33,643 nt of DNA from Lachnospiraceae bacterium UBA1721 (lineage in GTDB: Bacteria > Bacillota > Clostridia > Lachnospirales > Lachnospiraceae): assembly GCA_002317155.1 (NCBI GenBank), contig DCIR01000097.1, positions 5,793 to 39,435 on the forward strand. Reading direction: 5' to 3'. Below, piece by piece: positions 7,123 to 15,391 of this stretch. The notes under the pieces are model-generated. The model was given only the letters and a program-made list of their open reading frames with translations, was not told the DNA's origin and ran no database searches. Both the position numbers and the translations under genes were made by a program. Within the stretch, counting starts at the first letter, position 1, and each line of letters begins with the position of its first letter.

Positions 7123-8151
7123 TTAGATTGTATCAGCGATATTGTAGATAAGCTTCTCTGAATCTTCCCATCCAAGGCAAGGATCGGTGATTGATTTACC
7201 ATATACACCGCCGCCTACCTTCTGGCAACCTTCCTCGATGTAGCTCTCAATCATTACGCCCTTAACAAGATTGTGAATATCAGGGTTAATTTTGCGGTTG
7301 TGCATGATCTCCTTAACGATACGGATCTGCTGCTCGAACTTCTTGTTTGAGTTAGAGTGGTTAGCGTCGATAACGCATGCAGGATTCTTAAGATCCATCT
7401 TGTCATACATTTCAATCAGGCGAACGATATCTTCGTAATGATAGTTGGGAGTATTGTTGCCGTGCTTGTTGGTAGCACCACGAAGGATTGTATGAGCAAG
7501 TTCATTTCCGGTGGTGTTAACTTCCCAGCCTCTGTAGATGAATGAGTGGGGATGCTGTGCAGCATATACTGAATTCATCATAACTGAGAAATCGCCTGAG
7601 GTAGGATTCTTCATACCTGCAGGAACGTCAAATCCGCTTACGGTAAGTCTGTGCTGCTGGTCCTCAACAGAACGAGCTCCTACTGCTACGTATGAGAGCA
7701 GATCTGAAAGATAACCCCAGTTCTCGGGATAAAGCATTTCATCTGCTGCTGTAAGACCGCTTTCGACAGCTGCACGGATGTGCATATGACGGATAGCAAG
7801 AAGTCCGGCAAGGAAATCTGTACCCTTCTCAGGATTAGGCTGGTGAACCATTCCCTTGTAGCCTTCACCGGTGGTTCTGGGCTTGTTGGTATAAATTCTG
7901 GGGATAAGAATAAGCTTATCCTTAACCTGTTCATTTACTCTTGAAAGCCTGTTGATGTAGTCACATACAGAATCTTCGTTATCGGCTGAACAGGGACCGA
8001 TAATTACTAAAAACTTGTTGCTGCTTCCGGTCAGTACTTCACGGATCTCAGCATCTCTTTCTCTCTTTGCTTCTGCAACCGATGCGGGAATAGGATACTG
8101 TTCACGGATTTCATCGGGAGTAGGAAGCTTTTTTATGAATTCGAAACTCAT
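7123..8151 (-). CDS. aroF: 3-deoxy-7-phosphoheptulonate synthase (AroF/AroG/AroH type)
   Basis: The 342-aa product is close to the E. coli AroFGH enzymes (about 350 aa). It condenses phosphoenolpyruvate and erythrose 4-phosphate into DAHP, the first step of the shikimate pathway. Visible family elements are VIIGPCSADNED, IPRIYTNKPRTTGEGYKG, ARSVEDQQHR and VIDANHSNSNKK. The longer frame from 8184 is possible, but GAGGA lies 8 nt upstream of ATG 8151 and the protein aligns better from MSFEFIKKL. The gene stands alone and is divergent from the polysaccharide deacetylase. Which aromatic amino acid, if any, inhibits it cannot be told. The symbol is generic for the family. Confidence 0.93.
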   Translation of the reverse strand: MSFEFIKKLPTPDEIREQYPIPASVAEAKRERDAEIREVLTGSSNKFLVIIGPCSADNEDSVCDYINRLSRVNEQVKDKLILIPRIYTNKPRTTGEGYKGMVHQPNPEKGTDFLAGLLAIRHMHIRAAVESGLTAADEMLYPENWGYLSDLLSYVAVGARSVEDQQHRLTVSGFDVPAGMKNPTSGDFSVMMNSVYAAQHPHSFIYRGWEVNTTGNELAHTILRGATNKHGNNTPNYHYEDIVRLIEMYDKMDLKNPACVIDANHSNSNKKFEQQIRIVKEIMHNRKINPDIHNLVKGVMIESYIEEGCQKVGGGVYGKSITDPCLGWEDSEKLIYNIADTI

Positions 8152-8181
8152 TTTTTCATCCTCTTTCTGTTTGGATATATA

Positions 8182-8207
8182 CACTCGAGTGCTTTACTGA
8201 TAAAGCA
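8182..8207 (-). repeat. Two small inverted repeats in the DAHP synthase leader
   Basis: CACTCGAGTG (8182-8191) is a perfect palindrome. TGCTTTA (8190-8196) and TAAAGCA (8201-8207) form a 7-bp hairpin with a 4-nt loop that overlaps it by two bases. They lie in the predicted 5' UTR. No aromatic-rich leader peptide is visible. Confidence 0.4.
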
Positions 8208-8240
8208 TAGGAATATCTATGTCCATTAAAATCGTCTCAC

Positions 8241-8269
8241 ATTATAGTACATGAGCCTTAAGACTGCAA
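8241..8269 (-). promoter_or_regulatory. Probable DAHP synthase promoter
   Basis: On the minus strand, TTGCAG (8269-8264), a 17-nt spacer and a consensus TATAAT (8246-8241). The predicted leader is about 80 nt. Confidence 0.5.
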
Positions 8270-8333
8270 GAAAAAGCAAGGATTTAGCCTAAATATAGGG
8301 CATTGAAGGCTATTTTGGGGCATAAAAAGTGCT

Positions 8334-8361
8334 TTGTGCTTTTTCACTGATATGGTATACT
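8334..8361 (+). promoter_or_regulatory. Extended -10 promoter before the polysaccharide deacetylase
   Basis: TATACT (8356-8361) is preceded by TGG, an extended -10 element. A weak TTGTGC (8334-8339) sits 16 nt upstream. This may drive the whole deacetylase-pyrH-frr-uppS-cdsA-dxr-rseP run. Confidence 0.5.
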
Positions 8362-8391
8362 GTTGAATAAGTATGGAAGGATAGCAGTACT

Positions 8392-9351
8392 ATGCCCAAA
8401 AATGAAGGAGAACGCTCAAATCAGCGAGAAAGCAGAATAAGAAATGATATACAGATAGTACCGATAATACTGTCTATCTTTGCTATAACTGCGTGCATTA
8501 TTCTCTTCTTCAGACAATATCAGATGCAAAAAAGGCTGTATGATTTAGAAGGGCAGATGGCTATTATTACGCTTGAAATGACAGAGGATTCCAAGCGTGA
8601 CAGCAGATTGGTAGATGCGCAGACTTCGGCTGTGGTAGACAGCTGGGGGACCTTTTATGAAGATCGTGAGATAAGGCTTGCTGAGATCGCAGCCGAAGAG
8701 CTTGCGGCACAGTTTGATCCTGAGAAGGCAGCACACAAGGTATATCTTACCTTTGATGACGGACCGAGCGAATACACTGAGCAGATACTTGATATTCTTG
8801 ATGAATACAATGTTAAAGCGACATTTTTTGTGATTGGCAAAGAAGACGACGAATCTCTCAGACTGTACAAAGAAATCGTGGACCGCGGACATACTCTGGG
8901 AATGCATTCATATTCACATAAGTATTCGGAGATATATCGCAGTAAGGATGCTTTTGTAAAAGATTTTGAGAAGATATATACACTGTTGACCGATGCTACA
9001 GGAGTAGAGCCTTTGTTCTACAGATTCCCCGGCGGAAGCTCCAATACGGTCAGCAAGGTTGATTTACATATATGCACTGAGTATTTGAAGTCCATAGGAA
9101 TCATCTATTTTGACTGGAATGTTATGTCGGGTGATGCCAATACCAACGGAGTACCTGTTGAGGATTTGATTTACAATTCTACAGCGGATATTGAGACCAG
9201 GGCTACGTCGGTTGTTTTGTTACATGATACAGCGACCAAGGGAACCACGGTTGAGGCACTGCCGACGATAATTGAAAAAATATTTGCGATGGAGGATACG
9301 GCTATTTTGCCTATTACCACATCGACTGAACTGGTACAGCATATAAATTAA
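8392..9351 (+). CDS. Membrane-anchored polysaccharide deacetylase (NodB domain)
   Basis: The 319-aa product has one N-terminal membrane helix (about residues 22-40), a helical linker, and a NodB-type carbohydrate esterase 4 domain from about 115. The catalytic motifs are present: LTFDDGPS with D122/D123, HSYSH with metal ligands H172 and H176, RFPGG, DWNVMSGD, and LLHD near the C-terminus. The domain should lie outside the membrane and deacetylate peptidoglycan or another N-acetylated glycan. GGAAGGA precedes the ATG at 8392. It comes first in a run of envelope and housekeeping genes, with pyrH only 38 nt downstream. The substrate is not decided by sequence. Confidence 0.88.
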   Translation: MPKNEGERSNQRESRIRNDIQIVPIILSIFAITACIILFFRQYQMQKRLYDLEGQMAIITLEMTEDSKRDSRLVDAQTSAVVDSWGTFYEDREIRLAEIAAEELAAQFDPEKAAHKVYLTFDDGPSEYTEQILDILDEYNVKATFFVIGKEDDESLRLYKEIVDRGHTLGMHSYSHKYSEIYRSKDAFVKDFEKIYTLLTDATGVEPLFYRFPGGSSNTVSKVDLHICTEYLKSIGIIYFDWNVMSGDANTNGVPVEDLIYNSTADIETRATSVVLLHDTATKGTTVEALPTIIEKIFAMEDTAILPITTSTELVQHIN

Positions 9352-9389
9352 ATTCAGACTATATTCAAGGGAAGAAAGGAAATAATGAA

Positions 9390-10082
9390 ATGCGTATTTT
9401 GTTAAAACTTAGCGGAGAAGCTCTTGCCGGTCCCAATAAGATGGGATTTGATGAGGAGACAGTTCGTAAGGTTGCTCTTCAGGTTAAAAAACTTGTTGAT
9501 GATGGAATAGAGGTAGGTATTGTTACCGGCGGCGGTAATTTCTGGCGCGGACGTTCAAGCGAGAATATCGACCGTACCAAGGCAGATCAGATCGGAATGC
9601 TCGCAACAGTAATGAACTGCATCTACGTTTCTGAGATTTTCAGAAGTGTTGGTATGAGTACCAACGTACTTACTCCTTTTGAGTGCGGTTCTTTTACTAA
9701 GCTTTTCTCTAAGGACAGAGCCAATAAATATTTTGCACACGGACAAGTTGTATTCTTTGCAGGCGGAACAGGACATCCTTATTTCTCAACCGATACCGGT
9801 GTTGTACTCAGAGCTATCGAGGTTGAGGCTGATGTTATCCTTCTTGCTAAGTCTATCGACGGTGTATATGATTCAGATCCTGCTAAGAATCCTGATGCCA
9901 AGAAGTACGATGAGATTACTATTGACGAGGTAATCGCTAAGAATCTTCAGGTTGTGGATATGACAGCATCAATCCTTGCAAGAGATAACAAGAAGGCAAT
10001 GTGGGTATTTGATCTCAATGAAGAGAACAGCATTGTCAACACTATGCAGGGTAAGTTCAACGGAACCAAGGTTACAGTATAA
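9390..10082 (+). CDS. pyrH: UMP kinase
   Basis: The 230-aa product is typical bacterial UMP kinase: LLKLSGEAL at the start, TGGGNFWRG in the nucleotide-binding loop, and FAGGTGHPYFSTDT near residue 130. It phosphorylates UMP to UDP in pyrimidine nucleotide synthesis. ATG 9390 is chosen because MRILLKLSGEAL fits the family start; GAAAGGA is about 9 nt away. A second ATG at 9385 is out of frame and opens a six-codon ORF across the start. frr follows after 77 nt, the common pyrH-frr order. Confidence 0.97.
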   Translation: MRILLKLSGEALAGPNKMGFDEETVRKVALQVKKLVDDGIEVGIVTGGGNFWRGRSSENIDRTKADQIGMLATVMNCIYVSEIFRSVGMSTNVLTPFECGSFTKLFSKDRANKYFAHGQVVFFAGGTGHPYFSTDTGVVLRAIEVEADVILLAKSIDGVYDSDPAKNPDAKKYDEITIDEVIAKNLQVVDMTASILARDNKKAMWVFDLNEENSIVNTMQGKFNGTKVTV

Positions 10083-10159
10083 GTACGATTATTCAGATGA
10101 GATGCTTTTGAGGCATCGCAAAATTAATAAATAACAAATGATATAAGGAGTTTACTAAA

Positions 10160-10711
10160 ATGGACGCAAGATTAGAGATTTATGACGAGAAAATGACTAA
10201 GGCTATTGAGCACCTTGAGGCTGATTATGCAGCAATTCGTGCAGGAAGAGCTAATCCTCATGTACTTGATAAGCTTCGTGTAGATTATTACGGAACACCT
10301 TCACCTATCCAGAGTGTTGCAAATGTTAACGTTCCTGAAGCTCGTATTATTCAGATCGCACCTTGGGAGAAGAGCCTTCTTAAGGAAATCGAGAAAGCTA
10401 TCATGACTTCAGATATCGGAATCAATCCTACCAATGATGGTTCTGTTATCAGACTTGTTTTCCCTGAACTTACTGAGGAGCGTCGTAAGGAGCTCGTTAA
10501 GGATGTTAAGAAGAAGGCCGAGGACTGCAAGGTTGCAGTAAGAAACGTACGTCGTGACGGTAATGATTCATTCAAGAAGCTTGCTAAGACTGAGGTTTCA
10601 GAGGATGAGATTAAGGGCCTTGAGGATGAGCTTCAGAAGCTTACAGACAAGTACGTTAAGGATATTGACGCTCTTGTAGAAGCTAAGACCAAGGAACTTA
10701 TGACCGTATAA
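10160..10711 (+). CDS. frr: Ribosome recycling factor
   Basis: The 183-aa length is normal for the family. Characteristic segments are RAGRANPHVLDKLRVDYYG, PLPEARIIQIAPWEK-like VNVPEARIIQIAPWEK, and the C-terminal helix EDELQKLTDKYVKDID. The factor splits post-termination ribosomes together with EF-G. AAGGAG lies just upstream of ATG 10160. The 77-nt gap after pyrH contains only a weak hairpin (GATGC 10101-10105 with GCATC 10113-10117). Confidence 0.97.
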   Translation: MDARLEIYDEKMTKAIEHLEADYAAIRAGRANPHVLDKLRVDYYGTPSPIQSVANVNVPEARIIQIAPWEKSLLKEIEKAIMTSDIGINPTNDGSVIRLVFPELTEERRKELVKDVKKKAEDCKVAVRNVRRDGNDSFKKLAKTEVSEDEIKGLEDELQKLTDKYVKDIDALVEAKTKELMTV

Positions 10712-10757
10712 TTTTTAGATCTTTTTCAGATATATTTTCAGAATTGAGGGACTTACA

Positions 10758-11477
10758 GTGGGAGAAGAAAGAAAGATTCCGCAACATGTTGCCATTATTC
10801 TAGATGGTAACGGAAGATGGGCCAAGTCGAAGGGACTTCCCCGTACCGCAGGACATATTCAGGGAGCTAAGGTTGTCGAGGATATGCTCTATGTGGTTGA
10901 CGATTTGGGAATTAAATATTTTACCGTATATGCTTTTTCCACTGAGAACTGGAGCAGACCGGCAGAAGAAGTTACTGCGCTTATGGGACTTCTTAAGACA
11001 TACATGAACGGAAGCTTGAGAAAAGCTGCCAAGAACAATGTATGCATCAAGGTGATCGGAGACAAATCAAAGCTTTCTGCTGAGCTTTTGGCGAGCATTG
11101 ATAATCTTGAAAAAGAGACTGCCAATAATACCGGACTGCATTTTCAGATTGCCATCAATTATGGTGGACGTGATGAGATTCGCCGTGGAATTACTGATGT
11201 TGCAAAAAGAGTTGCTATTGGTGAGATCAAGCCCGAAGATATTACCGAGCAGATGATATCGGATTCATTGGATACAGGTGGAATGCCTGATCCGGATCTT
11301 CTTATCAGAACATGTGGAGACCAGAGAATATCTAATTTCCTTCTATGGCAGCTGGCATATACAGAGTTCTATTTTACTCCTGTGGCATGGCCTGATTTTA
11401 ATAAAGCAGAGCTCGAAAAAGCAATTGACGCCTTTAACGGACGTGAGAGACGCTATGGCGGGCTTGTGGAGGGTTAG
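10758..11477 (+). CDS. uppS: Isoprenyl transferase (undecaprenyl diphosphate synthase)
   Basis: The 239-aa product has the cis-prenyltransferase signature IILDGNGRWAK with catalytic D16 near the start, FSTENWSRP in the middle and DLLIRTCGDQRISNFLLWQLAYTEFYF near the end. It extends farnesyl diphosphate with isopentenyl diphosphate to the C55 lipid carrier for cell wall synthesis. The start is GTG at 10758, with GAGGG 7 nt upstream. The stop is directly followed by the cdsA ATG with no spacer, indicating translational coupling. Confidence 0.95.
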   Translation: MGEERKIPQHVAIILDGNGRWAKSKGLPRTAGHIQGAKVVEDMLYVVDDLGIKYFTVYAFSTENWSRPAEEVTALMGLLKTYMNGSLRKAAKNNVCIKVIGDKSKLSAELLASIDNLEKETANNTGLHFQIAINYGGRDEIRRGITDVAKRVAIGEIKPEDITEQMISDSLDTGGMPDPDLLIRTCGDQRISNFLLWQLAYTEFYFTPVAWPDFNKAELEKAIDAFNGRERRYGGLVEG

Positions 11478-12341
11478 ATGTTTGGAACAAGAACAATAAG
11501 TTCTGTATTTTTAATTTTAACAATATTGGTATTCTTTTTCCTGGGCGGATATCCGTTGGCAGTAGCGTTACTTATAATCTCTATCATCGGTTATTGGGAG
11601 CTTAGTAAGGCTATGGCTAATCCCAATGCATTACCGGGAGCAGAGAGAGCTCCGCTGCCGAATAAGAAAAGATTCGACAGTATGGATGTTATTGCGGTCA
11701 TAAGTATTGTCCTTTACTATGCTGCAATGGTGTTCCTTAATGATGCGGCATATTTGTATGCGATTCTCATTGCATTCATTGTCGGAATCCTTTTTGCGTA
11801 TGTGTTTCACTTCCCGAAGGTTCCTATTGACAGAATTGCTAATCTTATCTTTTCGATTATTTATTGTCCCGTATTCCTCTCATTCATCTATATGACAAGA
11901 GAGTTCGGTGAGCACGGTAAATGGTTGATTTGGCTTATTCTTATCAGCTCATGGGGATGTGATACTTTTGCATATCTGTTCGGAAGAGCATATGGTAAGA
12001 AAAAGGTATTCCCGAAGCTTAGTCCCAATAAATCGTTGGCAGGATGCATAGGTGGAGTCCTCTCTGCCGGTATTCTTGGTGCGACATACGGTTATTTCTA
12101 TGTATGCAAGATTACAGGTGAGAAATATTTGTTTATCTTTACCGCAATTGTCTGCATGGTTGGTGCATTCATGGGAATGGCAGGCGACCTTGTGGCTTCC
12201 GGCATTAAGAGAAATAAGGGATTTAAGGATTATTCAAAACTCATACCTGGACATGGCGGAATTATGGACCGTTTTGACAGTACATTGGTATGTGCTGTAG
12301 CGGTATATGCGCTGTCTTTGGTATTGATAAATATTTGGTAA
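11478..12341 (+). CDS. cdsA: Phosphatidate cytidylyltransferase
   Basis: The 287-aa product has several membrane helices and the family signature S-x-x-K-R-x4-K-D-x(5)-PGHGG-x-x-DR, visible at SGIKRNKGFKD and LIPGHGGIMDRFDS. It makes CDP-diacylglycerol from phosphatidate and CTP, the branch point of phospholipid synthesis, in the membrane. The ATG abuts the uppS stop, and its ribosome site GGAGGG lies within uppS. Confidence 0.94.
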   Translation: MFGTRTISSVFLILTILVFFFLGGYPLAVALLIISIIGYWELSKAMANPNALPGAERAPLPNKKRFDSMDVIAVISIVLYYAAMVFLNDAAYLYAILIAFIVGILFAYVFHFPKVPIDRIANLIFSIIYCPVFLSFIYMTREFGEHGKWLIWLILISSWGCDTFAYLFGRAYGKKKVFPKLSPNKSLAGCIGGVLSAGILGATYGYFYVCKITGEKYLFIFTAIVCMVGAFMGMAGDLVASGIKRNKGFKDYSKLIPGHGGIMDRFDSTLVCAVAVYALSLVLINIW

Positions 12342-12362
12342 GGAAAATCTATATACAACAGT

Positions 12363-12399
12363 CACAGAATCAGGCGGAGAAGAGGCTGAGTATTCTGTG
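12363..12399 (+). repeat. Hairpin between cdsA and dxr
   Basis: CACAGAAT (12363-12370) and ATTCTGTG (12392-12399) are exact reverse complements with a 21-nt purine-rich loop. No T-tract follows, so it is more likely a processing or stability element than a terminator. Confidence 0.45.
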
Positions 12400-12434
12400 G
12401 CTTGTTTGCTATATGTGATATAGAAAGAAGCGTT

Positions 12435-13589
12435 ATGGCTATTAAGAATATAGTTGTTCTCGGATCAACAGGATCTATAGGTACACAGACTCTCGATGTG
12501 GTAAGAAACTACAGTGACAGATTGTCAGTGGCAGCTTTGGCAGCCGGTACCAATGTTGATTTAATGGAAAAACAAATCAGAGAATTCAAGCCTGAATATG
12601 CGGTAATGTGGACGGAAAAAGCAGCTGAAGAGCTTAAGATAAAAGTGGCTGATTTGCCGGTTACCGTATTGAGCGGAATGGATGGACTGCTCGAGATATC
12701 GGTTCTTGAAAAGGCAGACATTGTGCTTACCGCAGTGGTGGGTATGATTGGTATCAGACCGACTATAGCAGCTATTGAGGCGGGTAAAGATATTGCTCTT
12801 GCCAATAAGGAGACTCTTGTATGCGCCGGACATATCATTATGCCGCTTGCAGCTAAAAAGGGAGTCAAAATTCTTCCTGTAGACAGTGAGCATTCTGCGA
12901 TATTCCAGTCACTTAACGGTGAGAGACATAATAAGATTAATAAGATTTTACTCACTGCATCGGGCGGTCCTTTCAGAGGAATGACAACCGAGCAGCTTAA
13001 GACAAAGACTGTGGAAGATGCACTCAAGCATCCTAACTGGTCTATGGGCAGAAAGATAACTGTTGATTCGGCTTCTCTTGTCAACAAAGGACTGGAGGTG
13101 CTCGAAGCCAGCTGGTTGTTTGGTGTAGAGGCTGAACGCGTTCAGGTGGTGGTTCATCCGCAGAGTATCCTGCATTCGGCTGTGGAATTTGATGACGGCG
13201 CAGTGATTGGGCAGATGGGTACTCCGGATATGAAGCTTCCCATTCAGTATGCACTCTTTTATCCGGACAGACTCCCTATGAACAATACCAAGTTGGATTT
13301 GTTCAATATTGGTCAGCTTATTTTTGAAAAGCCTGATACTGATGTGTTCAAGGGGCTTCCTTTAGCGCTGAGAGCAGCTAAGGCGGGCGGAAGTATGCCT
13401 ACTGTTTTTAATGCGGCCAATGAGCTTGCTGTAGCAGAATTTTTAGATAAAAAGATTGCTTTCCTTGAAATCTACGAGATTATAGAGAAGGCAATGGATA
13501 GACATAAAGTTGTAGATAATCCCACTGTTGAGGAAATCCTCGCGGCGGAGACAGAGGTTTATGAATCATGGAAATCTGGTCAAAAGTAA
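12435..13589 (+). CDS. dxr: 1-deoxy-D-xylulose 5-phosphate reductoisomerase
   Basis: The 384-aa product starts with the NADPH-binding loop VVLGSTGSIG. Other landmarks are ANKETLVCAG, VDSEHSAIFQ (metal and substrate residues), TASGGPFRG and WSMGRKITVDSASLVNKGLE. It converts DXP to MEP, the committed step of the MEP isoprenoid pathway that feeds UppS. An in-frame TTG at 12402 would add 11 residues; ATG 12435 fits the family start, although its ribosome site (GAAAGAAG) is weak. The gene overlaps rseP by 22 nt. Confidence 0.96.
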   Translation: MAIKNIVVLGSTGSIGTQTLDVVRNYSDRLSVAALAAGTNVDLMEKQIREFKPEYAVMWTEKAAEELKIKVADLPVTVLSGMDGLLEISVLEKADIVLTAVVGMIGIRPTIAAIEAGKDIALANKETLVCAGHIIMPLAAKKGVKILPVDSEHSAIFQSLNGERHNKINKILLTASGGPFRGMTTEQLKTKTVEDALKHPNWSMGRKITVDSASLVNKGLEVLEASWLFGVEAERVQVVVHPQSILHSAVEFDDGAVIGQMGTPDMKLPIQYALFYPDRLPMNNTKLDLFNIGQLIFEKPDTDVFKGLPLALRAAKAGGSMPTVFNAANELAVAEFLDKKIAFLEIYEIIEKAMDRHKVVDNPTVEEILAAETEVYESWKSGQK

Positions 13590-14731
13590 TATCTGTTTTA
13601 CTTTTCCTGTTGATTTTTTGTATTATCGTAGTTTCACATGAGTTTGGTCATTTCCTGATAGCTAAGGCTAACGGAATAAAGGTTCTCGAATTCTATATAG
13701 GATTTGGTCCCAAGCTTATACACTGGAAAAAGAACGAAACAACATATTCGATTCGTTTGTTGCCGCTCGGAGGTGCATGTGTTTTTGAGGGCATGGATGC
13801 AGCTTCGATGGAGGAGAGGACGGAAAAGAAGAGTCTTAAAGAAAATGCGGATTATGATAACAGCAAAGCTGAAGCAAGAGCGGCTGTGGTTGAGGAGGAA
13901 GATAAGCCGGAGAAGGATGATTCAGGATCATTCTTAAAGGCATCTGTGTGGAGCCGTTTTGCAACCATTATCGCAGGCCCTTTGTTTAACCTGATTCTAG
14001 GCTTTATCATCGCATTTATCATGGTATGCAATATAGCAATCAGAGATCCGATTGCGACTGAGATACTTGATAACAGTGCAGCTCAGGCAGCAGGTATTGA
14101 GGCCGGAGACAGAATGATATCCATGAATGGACAAAAGATTTATCTCTATGAGGATATCATACTTTTTAATGCACTCTATGTAAGCGGAGATGTAGATGTC
14201 GTATATGAGAGAAACGGTGAGAGATATACCACTACACTAGTACCTCAGTATGATGAAACCGAGCAGCGTTACATCATAGGTATCGTTAACAGTACCTTTA
14301 AGGAAATACACGGTCTGGAATATCTTAAGTATACGTGGTATGAGATGCGCTATAACCTGAAAATGACTTACGGAAGTCTGTGGAAGCTTATCCGCGGTAA
14401 GGTTAAGACTACAGAGATAGCAGGACCTGTAGGTATGGCTAATGCGGTAAACGAGACATATGAAAGCACCAAGGAATATGGCGCGGCAACAGTATTTGTC
14501 AATATGCTTAACATAGCACTGATGCTTACGGTTAACCTCGGTATACTCAACCTTTTGCCTATTCCTGCATTGGATGGCGGAAGACTGTTATTTATTATTT
14601 TAGAGATGTTAAGAGGTAAGCCGATACCTCCGGATAAGGAAGCTATAGTTCATTTTGTGGGAGTTATATTCTTCCTGATTCTTATTGTACTTGTATTCTT
14701 TAATGACATCAGAAATGTATTCTTCCTGTGA
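13568..14731 (+). CDS. rseP: Site-2 metalloprotease RseP/RasP family
   Basis: The 387-aa intramembrane zinc protease has HEFGH at residues 24-28 in the first membrane helix, a PDZ-like region around AAGIEAGDRMISMNG, and the third zinc ligand in NLLPIPALDGGRLLF near residue 335. The family cleaves membrane-bound anti-sigma factors, signal-peptide remnants or other substrates. A highly charged insert (about residues 76-122) lies between the first membrane helix region and the second helix, replacing a shorter loop in many homologues. It overlaps dxr by 22 nt, indicating coupling. Confidence 0.94.
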   Translation: MEIWSKVISVLLFLLIFCIIVVSHEFGHFLIAKANGIKVLEFYIGFGPKLIHWKKNETTYSIRLLPLGGACVFEGMDAASMEERTEKKSLKENADYDNSKAEARAAVVEEEDKPEKDDSGSFLKASVWSRFATIIAGPLFNLILGFIIAFIMVCNIAIRDPIATEILDNSAAQAAGIEAGDRMISMNGQKIYLYEDIILFNALYVSGDVDVVYERNGERYTTTLVPQYDETEQRYIIGIVNSTFKEIHGLEYLKYTWYEMRYNLKMTYGSLWKLIRGKVKTTEIAGPVGMANAVNETYESTKEYGAATVFVNMLNIALMLTVNLGILNLLPIPALDGGRLLFIILEMLRGKPIPPDKEAIVHFVGVIFFLILIVLVFFNDIRNVFFL

Positions 14732-14770
14732 TTTGCAGTATGAAGTTATTAAAGTCTGAAAGGTAAAAAG

Positions 14771-15391
14771 ATGTATTTGAATAAGTATTTGACCGGCTCT
14801 GCCACGGCAGACGGCGGCGGTACACTGGTGCTTCAGGAAGCATGCATCTGCAAGGAGAAAAAAGACGAGGAGACTCAGGTTATTCTTGCAACAGTATTTA
14901 CTGAGCATGATAAATTGCAGCATGATTTGGCGGTTGAAATCGGTGAGTGGTTTCAAAATGTATTGGTGCCGATGATTAAGAAAAGTGGTCCTGACAGTCT
15001 GATAAACGTTTGTATCGAGGGATTGGGACGTAAGGGGTTTTCTGACAGAATAAATGAAACGGATTATGTTTGCATAATACTGGCCGGGGATTCGGCGGCT
15101 TTGTTTAAGAGTGGACATACTGCAGGAATTTATTGTGTTGAGGAGCTTTTTGGCAAGCCTGTAACTGTGCCGATGGAGCCGGGAAATGCCGGAATAATGG
15201 TTGATATAGAATCCGGGGGAGCGATTGTTCTTGCGGATAAGGATATGACCGGAGATAAATTTTTCGCAGAGAATATTGCTGTTGGAATAAGTGGCATAAC
15301 AGATGAGAAGGCTCTTGAGAAATTTATGCGAGAGATTGCAGTGCATGAAGACATAAGCTGCAAATCAGTTGTTGGAGTGAGATTTTGTTAA
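14771..15391 (+). CDS. PP2C-like protein lacking metal ligands (putative pseudophosphatase)
   Basis: The 206-aa product has no signal peptide or membrane helix. By eye it follows the order of PP2C (PPM) phosphatases. A hydrophobic strand VILATVF stands where FILAVVADGMGG-type sequence is expected. IILAGDSAALF resembles the VGDSRAYL motif. GGAIVLADKDM sits where LLLCSDGL is expected, and a final HEDISCKSVVGVRF resembles GGEDNITAVLLEF. The metal-binding aspartates of the DGxGG, SDG and DN motifs are not retained, so catalysis is doubtful. It overlaps the following kinase gene by one base (TAATG). The relationship is inferred from motif order only; it could be an unrelated Lachnospiraceae protein. 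Confidence 0.5.
   Translation: MYLNKYLTGSATADGGGTLVLQEACICKEKKDEETQVILATVFTEHDKLQHDLAVEIGEWFQNVLVPMIKKSGPDSLINVCIEGLGRKGFSDRINETDYVCIILAGDSAALFKSGHTAGIYCVEELFGKPVTVPMEPGNAGIMVDIESGGAIVLADKDMTGDKFFAENIAVGISGITDEKALEKFMREIAVHEDISCKSVVGVRFC

Noticed and set aside
8152..8240. Aromatic-amino-acid leader peptide before the DAHP synthase gene
   Set aside because: No short ORF rich in Phe, Tyr or Trp codons and no terminator in the leader.
14609..15346. 245-aa minus-strand ORF opposite the rseP end and the PP2C-like gene
   Set aside because: The composition (many Ser, Tyr, Ile, Asn) is typical of an antisense frame, and the plus-strand genes have better ribosome sites and operon context.
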